Of a stretch of DNA of 64,000 nt, positions 1 through 8,546 are shown in pieces. This DNA is from Psychroserpens damuponensis (GTDB taxonomy: Bacteria > Bacteroidota > Bacteroidia > Flavobacteriales > Flavobacteriaceae). Below the pieces are notes generated by a model that saw only the letters and a program-made list of their open reading frames with translations, made no database searches and was not told the origin of the DNA. The stretch spans positions 1-64,000 of the forward strand of contig NZ_JXJO01000017.1 in assembly GCF_000826655.1 (NCBI RefSeq), in the 5' to 3' direction. The position numbers and the translations under genes were made by a program. How positions within the stretch are numbered: the first letter of the stretch is position 1; each line of letters starts with the position of its first letter.

Positions 1-74
1 GTAGAGAAGAAAATTGAGCTCACTATAACTCACCTATCTTTTCTTATCTAAAACAGAAAAAACAACTAGAAACA

Positions 75-1577
75 ATGTCAAATTATTTTAACACATTACC
101 ATTAAGAGAACAATTAGAGCAACTAGGAAAATGCCGTTTTATGGATGCTTCAGAATTTGAAGATGGCGTTACAGCATTAAAAGGTAAAAAAATCGTAATC
201 GTAGGTTGTGGTGCTCAAGGTTTAAATCAAGGTTTAAATATGAGAGATTCTGGGTTAGATATTTCTTACGCATTACGTCAGGTAGCTATAGATCAAAAAC
301 GTGATTCTTACAAAAACGCGACGTCTAACGGATTTACTGTTGGCACCTATCAAGAATTAATTCCTACAGCAGATCTAGTATTAAACTTAACACCAGATAA
401 ACAGCACACTAACGTTGTTAAAGCAGTCATGCCTTTAATGAAAAAAGGAGCCACATTAAGTTATTCTCACGGTTTCAATATTGTTGAAGAAGGCACTAAA
501 ATTAGAGAAGATCTAACTGTTATTATGGTTGCTCCAAAATGTCCAGGAACAGAAGTTCGAGAAGAATACAAACGTGGCTTTGGCGTACCAACACTTACAG
601 CTGTACATCCAGAAAACGATCCCGAAGGCAAAGGCTGGGCTCAAGCAAAAGCTTATGCTGTTGCAACTGGAGGTCATAAAGCTGGTGTTTTAGAATCGTC
701 TTTTATTGCTGAAGTAAAAAGTGATTTGATGGGAGAACAAACCATATTGTGCGGATTACTTCAAACAGGAGCCATCTTAAGTTTTGATAAAATGGTAGAA
801 AAAGACATCAATCCAGGCTATGCTGCTAAATTAATTCAGTTTGGCTGGGAAACCATTACCGAAGCCTTAAAACATGGCGGAATTACCAACATGATGGATC
901 GCTTATCTAATCTGGCAAAAATTAAAGCGTTTAACATTTCCGAAGAATTAAAAACAATTATGCGTCCATTATTTGAAAAACATATGGATGATATTATTTC
1001 TGGCCATTTCTCAAAAACCATGATGGAAGATTGGGCAAACGACGACGTAAACCTATTAAAATGGAGAGAAGCAACAGGAGAAACAGCCTTTGAAAAAACA
1101 GAACTAACTTCAGAGCATATTTCAGAACAAGATTATTTTGACCATGGCCTATTATTAGTTGCTTTTGTAAAATCTGGAGTAGAATTAGCTTTTGAATCTA
1201 TGATTAGCGCAGGTATTATTGAAGATTCAGCATACTATGAATCCTTACATGAGTTACCATTAATAGCAAACACTATTGCTAGAAAAAAATTATTTGAAAT
1301 GAACAGAGTTATATCTGATACCGCAGAATACGGTTGCTATTTATTTGACCATGCCTGCAAACCTTTATTAACCGACTTTATGAAAACGGTGAACACTGAT
1401 ATCATTGGCACTTCTTTTTCTTCGGAAAATGGAGTAGACAATATTGAGTTAATTGCAGTAAATGACGCGATTAGAAACCATCCAATTGAAGCCGTTGGAA
1501 AACGCTTACGAGCGGCAATGACAGCAATGAAAATTATAAAATCTGATGTAACAACTGAAGATTCAGTTCTAGCATAA
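75..1577 (+). CDS. ilvC: Ketol-acid reductoisomerase, long (class II) form
   Basis: Cytosolic enzyme of valine, leucine and isoleucine synthesis that isomerises and reduces acetolactate (or acetohydroxybutyrate) with NADPH and Mg2+. The 500-residue length matches the long class II enzymes rather than the short form of about 330. Visible are the dinucleotide fold GCGAQG at residues 44-49, SHGFNI near 132 and the metal region SDLMGEQ, followed by a duplicated all-helical C-terminal part. The ATG is 74 bases from the window edge; ilvD, ilvB and ilvN, which often precede it, would lie outside. ilvA follows on the same strand, so this is probably the tail of an ilv operon. Identity is very secure. 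Confidence 0.97.
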   Translation: MSNYFNTLPLREQLEQLGKCRFMDASEFEDGVTALKGKKIVIVGCGAQGLNQGLNMRDSGLDISYALRQVAIDQKRDSYKNATSNGFTVGTYQELIPTADLVLNLTPDKQHTNVVKAVMPLMKKGATLSYSHGFNIVEEGTKIREDLTVIMVAPKCPGTEVREEYKRGFGVPTLTAVHPENDPEGKGWAQAKAYAVATGGHKAGVLESSFIAEVKSDLMGEQTILCGLLQTGAILSFDKMVEKDINPGYAAKLIQFGWETITEALKHGGITNMMDRLSNLAKIKAFNISEELKTIMRPLFEKHMDDIISGHFSKTMMEDWANDDVNLLKWREATGETAFEKTELTSEHISEQDYFDHGLLLVAFVKSGVELAFESMISAGIIEDSAYYESLHELPLIANTIARKKLFEMNRVISDTAEYGCYLFDHACKPLLTDFMKTVNTDIIGTSFSSENGVDNIELIAVNDAIRNHPIEAVGKRLRAAMTAMKIIKSDVTTEDSVLA

Positions 1578-1646
1578 ATAAACTACTGTCACTATGCGAA
1601 TTGATTGAGATAAAATACATTTTACCAAAAGCAATTTACACGATAC

Positions 1647-1662
1647 CCAGATGCAAATCTGG
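1647..1662 (+). other. Stem-loop in the ilvC-ilvA gap
   Basis: CCAGAT and ATCTGG form a perfect 6-bp stem around a GCAA tetraloop in the 147-base gap. No T-run follows, so it is unlikely to be an intrinsic terminator; it may protect or process the ilv transcript. No leader peptide rich in Ile, Leu or Val was seen in this gap. Confidence 0.4.
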
Positions 1663-1700
1663 TCTCAACGACGCTTAATCAGACAGAATAATATAATAGA

Positions 1701-1718
1701 TTCCCTTTTTAACGGGAA
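1701..1718 (+). repeat. Start-proximal stem-loop before ilvA
   Basis: TTCCC and GGGAA enclose an 8-base loop; the ilvA ATG follows six bases later. It belongs to a family of sense-oriented hairpins placed just upstream of start codons across this window (other members at 5397, 8525, 14346, 20476, 26014, 28074, 51278 and 53908). Confidence 0.55.
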
Positions 1719-1724
1719 CTGAAG

Positions 1725-2993
1725 ATGAAAAATACGAAAACCACATATAGACCAACATTAGAAGCTATAGAAGCTGCTGCAGAAAAACTTAGAGGGATTG
1801 CTTCGGTAACACCTTTAGTAAAAAATGCTAGGTATTCTAAAAAGTTTGGCGCAAACATATATTTTAAAAGAGAAGATTTACAAGTAGTGCGCTCGTACAA
1901 AATTAGAGGTGCTTACAATAAAATCTCATCTCTAGATAATGATCACATTACAAATGGAATTGTATGTGCAAGTGCAGGAAATCACGCACAAGGAGTAGCG
2001 ATTTCTTGCAAACTTCTAAAAATAAAAGGCACCATTTTTATGCCCTCACCAACACCCAATCAAAAAATTGAACAGGTAAAAATGTTTGGCGAAGAGTATA
2101 TAGATGTAGTATTAATTGGCGATAGTTTTGATGATGCTTACCACGCAGCAATGCAACAAAGTAATGAGCTCAACAAAACGTTTGTACATCCTTTTAATGA
2201 CGAAAAAGTTATTGAAGGACAAGCAACGGTAGGTTTAGAAATTATAGACCAGGCTCAAGAACATCCTATAGATTATGTTTTTGTTCCTGTTGGAGGTGGC
2301 GGACTCGCAGCTGGTTTATCATCTGTGTTTAAGCTTTTGTCACCGCAAACAAAAATTATTAGTGTAGAGCCAAAAGGTGCGCCAGCAATGCTCACTTCCA
2401 TTAGAGCTAATAAAAATACCGAACTAGAATCCATTGATAATTTTGTAGATGGAGCCGCTGTAAAACGTGTTGGAGATTTAACATTTTCTATCTGCAAAGA
2501 AACATTACATCGCGTAGTTACAGTAGATGAAGGTAAAATTTGTCAAACCATTTTAAGTTTATACAATAAAGATGCAATCGTAGTAGAGCCAGCAGGCGCT
2601 TTAAGTCTTTGCGCTTTAGAACAATTTAAAGATGAAATAAAAGGTAAAAATGTTGTATGTGTAATCAGCGGAAGCAATAACGACATCACTAGAATGGCAG
2701 AAATCAAAGAACGCGCCCTACTTCATGCCAATCTAAAACACTATTTTATAGTTAAATTCCCTCAACGATCTGGCGCTTTAAGGGATTTTGTTGTAGACAT
2801 TTTAGGCCCAACAGATGATATCACACATTTTGAATATACAAAAAAAGCAAATCGAGAAAATGATGTGGCTGTAGTTGGCTTACAATTAAAATCACCAGAC
2901 GACCTAGAACCCTTAATTACCAAAATGAAACTTCATAAATTCTATGGAGATTATTTAAATAACAAGCCTGATTTATTTCAATTCTTAGTTTAA
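1725..2993 (+). CDS. ilvA: Threonine ammonia-lyase, biosynthetic type
   Basis: PLP enzyme that deaminates threonine to 2-oxobutanoate, the first committed step to isoleucine. The PLP lysine is K59 in SYKIRG, with the substrate loop SAGNHAQG near residue 83 and the phosphate-binding glycine run GGGGLAAG near 190. A C-terminal ACT-like regulatory domain starts at about residue 335 (HYFIVKFPQRSGALRDF). The 422-residue length with one ACT-like domain resembles the Bacillus form rather than the 514-residue E. coli enzyme with two; feedback by isoleucine is therefore expected. It follows ilvC on the same strand. The 470 bases after it hold the arginine leader region. Confidence 0.95.
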   Translation: MKNTKTTYRPTLEAIEAAAEKLRGIASVTPLVKNARYSKKFGANIYFKREDLQVVRSYKIRGAYNKISSLDNDHITNGIVCASAGNHAQGVAISCKLLKIKGTIFMPSPTPNQKIEQVKMFGEEYIDVVLIGDSFDDAYHAAMQQSNELNKTFVHPFNDEKVIEGQATVGLEIIDQAQEHPIDYVFVPVGGGGLAAGLSSVFKLLSPQTKIISVEPKGAPAMLTSIRANKNTELESIDNFVDGAAVKRVGDLTFSICKETLHRVVTVDEGKICQTILSLYNKDAIVVEPAGALSLCALEQFKDEIKGKNVVCVISGSNNDITRMAEIKERALLHANLKHYFIVKFPQRSGALRDFVVDILGPTDDITHFEYTKKANRENDVAVVGLQLKSPDDLEPLITKMKLHKFYGDYLNNKPDLFQFLV

Positions 2994-3133
2994 AATCAAT
3001 TCTCATGATAAAAAACAGATTCCAAACTGATTATAAACACATTATAAAGGCTAATTTTTATTAAATTCATAAAAATTAGTCGAAAATTAAACAAAATAGA
3101 CTCAAGTAATAAAATAATTTATAATTTCACAGC

Positions 3134-3199
3134 ATGATTATAATAACAAATAAAAACGAAAGACCCGCAAGTTTGCCTGTACGCAGACGACGTCGCTAA
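3134..3199 (+). CDS. Putative arginine leader peptide 1 (21 aa)
   Basis: An ATG-initiated 21-residue frame whose last residues read SLPVRRRRR before TAA. The five terminal codons are CGC AGA CGA CGT CGC, although AGA is the usual Arg codon nearby. A tract of the pathway's end product placed directly before a stop, in the untranslated leader of the arginine operon, is the signature of a leader peptide: ribosomes would stall there when charged tRNA-Arg is scarce. The first gene of the operon starts 264 bases later. No typical ribosome-binding site is visible, as is normal for this phylum. The peptide is inferred from sequence only. Confidence 0.72.
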   Translation: MIIITNKNERPASLPVRRRRR

Positions 3200-3248
3200 T
3201 GCTACTACTTGAAAAGCTATTTAGTTAATCCGTTTTTATTTTACAATC

Positions 3249-3344
3249 ATGAATTTTTTACCACAAACATTTTTCTTATTAAATAGAGTTATTAAAACTA
3301 ATAACACTGTTTTAGTACGTCCCAATTTTCGCCGTCGCCCTTAG
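3249..3344 (+). CDS. Putative arginine leader peptide 2 (31 aa)
   Basis: A second ATG-initiated small frame, 31 residues, ending VLVRPNFRRRP and TAG. Five of its six arginines sit after residue 20, and the last four Arg codons are CGT, CGC, CGT and CGC. It lies 49 bases after leader peptide 1 and 119 bases before the GNAT gene. Its stop codon overlaps one arm of a stem that can form in two mutually exclusive ways (3339-3385). It could be a second sensing element in tandem, or the part that couples ribosome position to RNA folding. It is less striking than leader 1 and could still be chance, but two Arg-rich frames in one arginine leader make that unlikely. Confidence 0.55.
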   Translation: MNFLPQTFFLLNRVIKTNNTVLVRPNFRRRP

Positions 3345-3385
3345 GGTGTATATCTCTTTATAGAACTAAGGTGAGTCCAGTTCTA
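3339..3385 (+). promoter_or_regulatory. Mutually exclusive stems in the arginine operon leader
   Basis: CCTTAG (3339-3344, overlapping the stop of leader 2) is complementary to CTAAGG (3366-3371). TAGAACT (3361-3367) is complementary to AGTTCTA (3379-3385). CTAAGG overlaps TAGAACT by two bases, so both stems cannot form together, as expected of an attenuator or a start-occluding switch. There is no T-run after the second stem, so the readout may not be transcription termination. A weak TTCC...GGAA inverted repeat follows at 3400-3417. Confidence 0.4.
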
Positions 3386-3463
3386 CCTTCAAAACCAAAT
3401 TCCTATAAATACGGGAAACTCAAATACAAATCATTACATAGTTAATACTAAAACTCAATAACA

Positions 3464-4102
3464 ATGAAAATTGTCATTGCTAATAAATCACATAGCATAT
3501 ACGCAGAAACCATATGCAACACCATTGCAGATGCCGCACAGGTAAGAGGTACTGGTATTGCAAAGCGTAAACCTGGATATATCATTTCTAAGATGGAAAA
3601 TGGCAATGCGGTTATTGCACTAGATGATGACAAGTTTGCTGGATTTTGCTACATCGAACAATGGAGTCACGGCAAATTTGTTGCTAATTCTGGTCTAATC
3701 GTCCATCCAGATTTTAGAAATTTAGGACTAGCAAAAAAAATCAAGAAGGTCATTTTTAAACATTCTAGAAGCAAATTCCCTAACGCTAAAGTATTCAGTA
3801 TCACAACAGGTTTAGCCGTTATGAAAATGAATAGCGATTTAGGCTACAAACCTGTTACGTTTTCAGAATTAACCGATGATCAATCCTTTTGGAACGGTTG
3901 TCAAACCTGTAAAAACTTTGATGTCTTAACAAGAACAGAACAAAAAATGTGCTTATGCACTGGCATGTTATACGATCCTAATAAAAAAGAAAACTTAAAG
4001 CCAAAAGAACACAATTACGACAAAAAAGCATGGACCAGATTGAAAAACCTAAAACAAACTATGTTCCTAAAAAAGGACAAAAAAGATGGACCGAGCACTT
4101 AA
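3464..4102 (+). CDS. GNAT acyltransferase with C-terminal Cys cluster, candidate N-acylglutamate synthase
   Basis: 212 residues. The GNAT acyl-CoA site is visible as HPDFRNLGLAKKI (81-93), preceded by the typical beta strand GLIV. After the fold, C146, C149, C163 and C165 form a CxxC...CxC group (GCQTCKNF...KMCLCTG) that could bind a metal. It is the first gene of the arginine operon, 41 bases before argG. No other glutamate N-acyltransferase (argA or argJ) is present here although every later step is, so I infer that it makes N-acetyl- or N-succinylglutamate. The fold is seen; the substrate is inference from context. Confidence 0.72.
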   Translation: MKIVIANKSHSIYAETICNTIADAAQVRGTGIAKRKPGYIISKMENGNAVIALDDDKFAGFCYIEQWSHGKFVANSGLIVHPDFRNLGLAKKIKKVIFKHSRSKFPNAKVFSITTGLAVMKMNSDLGYKPVTFSELTDDQSFWNGCQTCKNFDVLTRTEQKMCLCTGMLYDPNKKENLKPKEHNYDKKAWTRLKNLKQTMFLKKDKKDGPST

Positions 4103-4143
4103 ATGCGAACACATTTTACAAATGAAAATAATAACAGAGAAAA

Positions 4144-5325
4144 ATGAATAAAAAATTAGTCATAGCATACAGTGGTGGTTTAGACACATCATACTGCGCA
4201 GTAAGTTTAAGTAAAGCTAGTTACGATGTACATGCTGTAAGTGTGAACACTGGTGGTTTTTCTGATGACGAAATTAAAACCATAGAAGACAATGCTTACA
4301 AAATGGGCGTTTCAACATATAAAAATATTGATGCCATTGCATCGTATTACGACAAAGTGATTAAGTATTTAATCTTCGGAAATGTGCTTAAAAACAACAC
4401 CTACCCTTTATCTGTAAGTGCAGAACGAATTATTCAAGCCATTGAGATTATTGAATATGCAAAAAGTATCGATGCCGAATATATAGCTCACGGAAGTACT
4501 GGAGCAGGAAATGACCAAGTGCGTTTCGATATGATTTTTCAAACCTTAGCACCAAACATCAAGATTATTACACCAATTAGAGACGGAAGCCTGAGCAGGC
4601 AACAAGAAATCGATTACTTAAAAGAAAACGGAATCAATATGTCTTGGGAAAAAGCAAAGTATTCTGTAAACAAAGGACTTTGGGGAACTAGTGTTGGTGG
4701 TGAAGAAACATTAACTTCAGAAAAACCTTTACCTGAATCTGCATACCCCTCTCAACTTAAAAACAAAGGAGAAGAAAAAGTCATTTTAACATTTGATAAA
4801 GGAGAACTAGTTGCCGTGAATGGTAAAGAAGATGTTTCAGAAAAAAACATAGAATTATTAAATAACCTAGCATGTGCTTATGCTATCGGAAGAGACTCTC
4901 ACGTTGGAGATACTATTGTTGGCATAAAAGGTCGCGTTGGTTTTGAAGCTGCAGCAGCTTTAATCATCATAAAAGCACACCATCTTTTAGAAAAGCACAC
5001 ACTTACAAAATGGCAATTGCAACACAAGGATTATATGTCTAATTTCTATGGTATGCATTTGCATGAAGGTCAATATTTAGATCCAGTGATGCGAGATATG
5101 GAAGCTTTTTTACAAAGTAGTCAGAGCAAGGTTTCGGGTGACGTATTTGTAACCTTGAAACCTTATCATTTCAATTTAGATGGCATTTCTTCTAAACACG
5201 ATTTAATGAGCACAAAATTTGGCAGCTATGGCGAAGACAACAAAGGCTGGACAGCAGACGAAGCTAAAGGATTTATTAAAATAGTTGGTAATCAGAATAA
5301 GATTTATCAACAAGTAAATAGTTAA
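4144..5325 (+). CDS. argG: Argininosuccinate synthase
   Basis: Joins citrulline and aspartate with ATP to make argininosuccinate. The N-type ATP pyrophosphatase loop AYSGGLDTS lies at residues 8-16, and the family block AIGRDSHVGDTIVGIKGRVGFEAA near residue 248. At 393 residues it is close to the usual 400. It sits second in the operon rather than beside argH, which closes it. The next gene begins 95 bases on, after a short repeat and a start-proximal hairpin. Confidence 0.96.
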   Translation: MNKKLVIAYSGGLDTSYCAVSLSKASYDVHAVSVNTGGFSDDEIKTIEDNAYKMGVSTYKNIDAIASYYDKVIKYLIFGNVLKNNTYPLSVSAERIIQAIEIIEYAKSIDAEYIAHGSTGAGNDQVRFDMIFQTLAPNIKIITPIRDGSLSRQQEIDYLKENGINMSWEKAKYSVNKGLWGTSVGGEETLTSEKPLPESAYPSQLKNKGEEKVILTFDKGELVAVNGKEDVSEKNIELLNNLACAYAIGRDSHVGDTIVGIKGRVGFEAAAALIIIKAHHLLEKHTLTKWQLQHKDYMSNFYGMHLHEGQYLDPVMRDMEAFLQSSQSKVSGDVFVTLKPYHFNLDGISSKHDLMSTKFGSYGEDNKGWTADEAKGFIKIVGNQNKIYQQVNS

Positions 5326-5336
5326 TACATTTTCAT

Positions 5337-5359
5337 CCTGCAAGGTTTCAATAACCTGG
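5337..5359 (+). repeat. CCTGCAAGGTTT-type dispersed repeat
   Basis: CCTGCAAGGTTT followed by AACCTGG, containing an AGGTT/AACCT inverted repeat. The same core occurs in better palindromes between susC and susD (57872-57958). Confidence 0.4.
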
Positions 5360-5396
5360 TAAGCATAAACTAAAAGTTAGGTTGAATTAAAAACGA

Positions 5397-5414
5397 TTCC
5401 TACTTCCGTGGGAA
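5397..5414 (+). repeat. Start-proximal stem-loop before argC
   Basis: TTCCTAC and GTGGGAA pair (one G-T wobble) around the loop TTCC; the argC ATG is six bases downstream. Same family and orientation as the element before argF'. Confidence 0.55.
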
Positions 5415-5420
5415 ATAGAT

Positions 5421-6404
5421 ATGAAAAAATTAGAAATAGGAATCATTGGAGGAGCAGGCTATACAGCAGGAGAGTTAATTAGATTGCTGCTAAATCACCC
5501 AAAAGCAAACTTGAATTTTGTATTCAGCACATCTAATGCAGGCAACAAAATACATAACATACATAAAGATTTAATAGGCTCTACGGATTTAGACTTTACT
5601 AATGACATTAATTCAGATGTAGATGTATTATTTCTATGCTTAGGCCATGGAAATTCAACTGCTTTTTTAGAAAAAAACACATTTTCAAACGCTACTAAAA
5701 TCATTGACTTAAGTAACGACTTTAGATTAGTTGCCGACAAGAATTTTAATGAAAAAGATTTTATTTACGGCTTACCAGAACTAAACAAGACTCCGATTAA
5801 AAACGCAAATCACATCGCTAATCCAGGTTGTTTTGCTACAGCAATACAACTCGCATTATTGCCATTAGCAAATGCAAAAGTTTTACAAAACGATGTTCAT
5901 ATTAATGCTGTAACTGGTGCAACTGGAGCAGGAACATCATTATCTAAAACGACGCATTTTACTTGGAGAGATAATAACTTTTCGCATTATAAAGCTTTTA
6001 CACATCAGCATTTAGGAGAAATTAATCAGACTGTAAATCAGTTGCAGTCTTCTTTTAAATCAGACATCAACTTTATGCCAAATCGCGGTAATTTTTCAAG
6101 AGGAATTTTCGCAACACTTTACACCAAATTTGACGGCACAATTGAAGAAGCAAAAATATTGTATCACAATTATTATAAAGATGCAGCATTTACGTTTGTT
6201 TCAGACGAAGACATTCATTTAAAACAAGTGGTAAACACTAACAAATGCATTCTTCATTTACACAAACACGAAGATAAATTACTAGTAACAAGTATCATTG
6301 ATAATTTACTAAAAGGAGCATCAGGTCAAGCGATTCAAAACATGAATTTAATGCATGAGTTTGAAGAAACCGAAGGGTTAAAATTAAAGGCGAATTACTT
6401 TTAA
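5421..6404 (+). CDS. argC: N-acyl-gamma-glutamyl-phosphate reductase
   Basis: NADPH-dependent reduction of N-acylglutamyl phosphate to the semialdehyde. The N-terminal dinucleotide fold GGAGYTAGEL starts at residue 10 and the catalytic cysteine is C137 in HIANPGCFAT. The 327 residues fit the short (type 2-like) ArgC. A downstream HFTWRDNNFSHYKAF block is typical of the family. Whether the acyl group is acetyl or succinyl cannot be told from this protein. proC follows after 88 bases. Confidence 0.94.
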   Translation: MKKLEIGIIGGAGYTAGELIRLLLNHPKANLNFVFSTSNAGNKIHNIHKDLIGSTDLDFTNDINSDVDVLFLCLGHGNSTAFLEKNTFSNATKIIDLSNDFRLVADKNFNEKDFIYGLPELNKTPIKNANHIANPGCFATAIQLALLPLANAKVLQNDVHINAVTGATGAGTSLSKTTHFTWRDNNFSHYKAFTHQHLGEINQTVNQLQSSFKSDINFMPNRGNFSRGIFATLYTKFDGTIEEAKILYHNYYKDAAFTFVSDEDIHLKQVVNTNKCILHLHKHEDKLLVTSIIDNLLKGASGQAIQNMNLMHEFEETEGLKLKANYF

Positions 6405-6492
6405 TATCCCTCAGGAGAAATAATAAAGACAAACTTTTTTAGACAACAGAAATCACTAATTACTAACATCTAAAAACTAACGACTATAAAGC

Positions 6493-7293
6493 ATGAAAAT
6501 AGCAATCATAGGAACAGGAAATTTAGGAAAGTCCATCGCAAAAGGACTCATCACTAACAACGCTATAACCACATTATACTTAACCAAACGGAATTTGGAC
6601 GACATTCAAGATTTAGAAGGTTATAAAAATGTGCATTTAACAACCGATAATGCCGTAGCAGTTAAAAATTCAGATATTTTAATATTTGCTATTCAACCAA
6701 GACAATTTGAGCAAATTTTAAATGACATAAACCCTTTACTAACAGAAAATCATGTTTTAATTAGCACAATTACTGGCTTTTTAATTCCGAAGATTGAAGA
6801 AATCGTTGGATCTAATCAATTCATCATTAGAGCAATGCCAAACACTGCAATCGCAGTCGGTAAATCCATGACTTGCATGTGTAGCAACGCACAAGGTGCA
6901 AAACGCCTAAAAATCGCAGAAGCCATTTTCAATAGATTAGGACACACATTAGTCATACCAGAATCGCAAATGCAAGCTGCAACGGTGGTTTGTGCTAGCG
7001 GAATTGCATTTTGGATGCGACTGATTCGTGCAACAACACAAGCTGCAATTCAGTTAGGTTTTGATGCTAATGAAGCACAAGAATTAGCGATGTATACAAG
7101 TGAAGGTGCTGCGAGTTTATTAATTACAAACGGCAACCATCCAGAAGAAGAAATCGATAGAGTAACCACACCAAAAGGTTGCACTATTGAAGGTTTAAAT
7201 GAAATGGAACACAAAGGATTGAGTTCGTCTTTAATTCAAGGAATGGTGGCTTCTTTCAATAAGATTAATAACATTAAAAAAGAGCAAATTTAA
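6493..7293 (+). CDS. proC: Pyrroline-5-carboxylate reductase
   Basis: Reduces pyrroline-5-carboxylate to proline. The Rossmann motif GTGNLG is at residues 7-12 and the family signature VTTPKGCTIEGLNEME is near the C terminus, at about the expected 266 residues. It lies between argC and argD on the same strand with short gaps, so it is probably co-transcribed with arginine synthesis. A role on a glutamate-semialdehyde branch is possible, but no proA or proB is present here. Confidence 0.93.
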   Translation: MKIAIIGTGNLGKSIAKGLITNNAITTLYLTKRNLDDIQDLEGYKNVHLTTDNAVAVKNSDILIFAIQPRQFEQILNDINPLLTENHVLISTITGFLIPKIEEIVGSNQFIIRAMPNTAIAVGKSMTCMCSNAQGAKRLKIAEAIFNRLGHTLVIPESQMQAATVVCASGIAFWMRLIRATTQAAIQLGFDANEAQELAMYTSEGAASLLITNGNHPEEEIDRVTTPKGCTIEGLNEMEHKGLSSSLIQGMVASFNKINNIKKEQI

Positions 7294-7296
7294 AAT

Positions 7297-7363
7297 ATCA
7301 TTCAGAGCGAAGCGAAGAATCTATTTCAGATTGAGACTCTTCGGTCATTCTTCCCTCTGAGTA
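7297..7363 (+). repeat. Dispersed imperfect inverted repeat
   Basis: Core TTCAGAGCGAAGCGAAGAAT (from 7301) followed by an imperfect complement (AGACTCTTCG ... CCCTCTGA). It fills most of the proC-argD gap. Related copies occur at 9491, 49695 and (opposite orientation) 51320. Confidence 0.55.
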
Positions 7364-7385
7364 ACAGAAAACAAAAACAAATAAC

Positions 7386-8513
7386 ATGAGTTTATTTAAT
7401 GTTTATCCACTCTTCGACATTACGCCAGTAAGCGCAAAAGGCATTCACGTTTACGATGATAATAATGTTGAATATCTAGATTTATATGGTGGACACGCCG
7501 TAATATCTATTGGACATTCGCATCCAAAATATGTGAGTGCGATTTCTAATCAAGTTGAAAAACTAGGCTTCTATAGCAACGCGATTCAAAATCCGTTGCA
7601 AGTTGAATTAGCAGATAAATTAGAAACACTTTCTGGCTGTAAAGATTATCAATTATTTTTATGTAATTCTGGTGCAGAAGCCAATGAGAATGCTTTAAAA
7701 CTAGCATCATTTCATAATGGCAAAACCAAAGTTTTATCATTTAAAAATTCATTTCATGGTAGAACGTCTGCTGCTGTTGCAGTAACCGACAATCCTAAAA
7801 TTGTTGCACCAATAAACACACAACAAGACGTTGATTTTTTAGAATTAGGTGATTTAGAAGCGGTTGAAATCATTTTAAAACAAGGCGAAACTTGTGCTAT
7901 CATTATTGAATTCATTCAAGGTGTTGGTGGTTTAGACCAAAGCACAACGGAATTCTATCAAGGACTAGGCAAGCTTTGCAAACAACACAACACTGCTTTA
8001 ATTGCTGATGAAGTACAATCGGGATTTGGAAGAACTGGTGACTTTTTCGCTTTTCAAAAACACAATATCACACCAGATATTATTTCTATTGCTAAAGGCA
8101 TGGGAAATGGATTTCCGGTTGGAGGCATTTTAATTCATCCTTCAATTAAAGCGTCTTTTGGATTATTAGGAACAACTTTTGGCGGCAATCATTTAGCATG
8201 TGCTGCCACACTTTCTGTTTTAGAAGTTTTAGAAGAAGAACAGCTAATGGAAAACGCTAAAACTATGTCAGCCTACTTTCAAGACAAAGCAAAGTCTTTA
8301 CCAAATTTAAAATCTATAAAAGGTCGCGGTTTAATGCTAGGCTTAGAGTTTGATTTCCCAATCTCAGACTTACGGAAAAAGTTGATTTTTGACCATCACA
8401 TATTTACAGGAAGCGCAAAGAATCCTAATTTATTAAGAATTCTTCCACCATTAACGATTCAAAAAAAGCACATTGATTTATTTTTTGAGGCGTTAGAAAT
8501 AGAATTAGTTTAA
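7386..8513 (+). CDS. argD: Acylornithine aminotransferase (class III PLP)
   Basis: Transfers an amino group from glutamate to N-acylglutamate semialdehyde. Family motifs are LCNSGAEANENALKLA (near residue 96), FHGRT (near 124), the aspartate in LIADEVQSGFGRTG (near 210) and the PLP lysine in SIAKGMGNGFPVGG (near 238). It has 375 residues, slightly short for the family but complete. Flanked by proC and argF' in the operon, so arginine synthesis rather than ornithine or GABA catabolism is the likely role. Confidence 0.93.
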   Translation: MSLFNVYPLFDITPVSAKGIHVYDDNNVEYLDLYGGHAVISIGHSHPKYVSAISNQVEKLGFYSNAIQNPLQVELADKLETLSGCKDYQLFLCNSGAEANENALKLASFHNGKTKVLSFKNSFHGRTSAAVAVTDNPKIVAPINTQQDVDFLELGDLEAVEIILKQGETCAIIIEFIQGVGGLDQSTTEFYQGLGKLCKQHNTALIADEVQSGFGRTGDFFAFQKHNITPDIISIAKGMGNGFPVGGILIHPSIKASFGLLGTTFGGNHLACAATLSVLEVLEEEQLMENAKTMSAYFQDKAKSLPNLKSIKGRGLMLGLEFDFPISDLRKKLIFDHHIFTGSAKNPNLLRILPPLTIQKKHIDLFFEALEIELV

Positions 8514-8524
8514 TTAAACAGTTA

Positions 8525-8538
8525 CCCACTTTCGTGGG
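8525..8538 (+). repeat. Start-proximal stem-loop before argF'
   Basis: CCCAC-TTTC-GTGGG, a perfect 5-bp stem with a TTTC loop, ending eight bases before the ATG at 8547. Confidence 0.6.
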
Positions 8539-8546
8539 AAGTGAAC

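Noticed and set aside
836-1021. Antisense open frame inside ilvC, and similar antisense frames within argC, gltB, amt, tamB, xdhB and susC
   Set aside because: They lie fully within well-supported genes in other frames and have no motifs.
3288-3305. GTTATTA-AAAC-TAATAAC hairpin inside leader peptide 2 as a terminator
   Set aside because: AT-only stem followed by ACTGTTTT; too weak to call, though it might join in leader folding.
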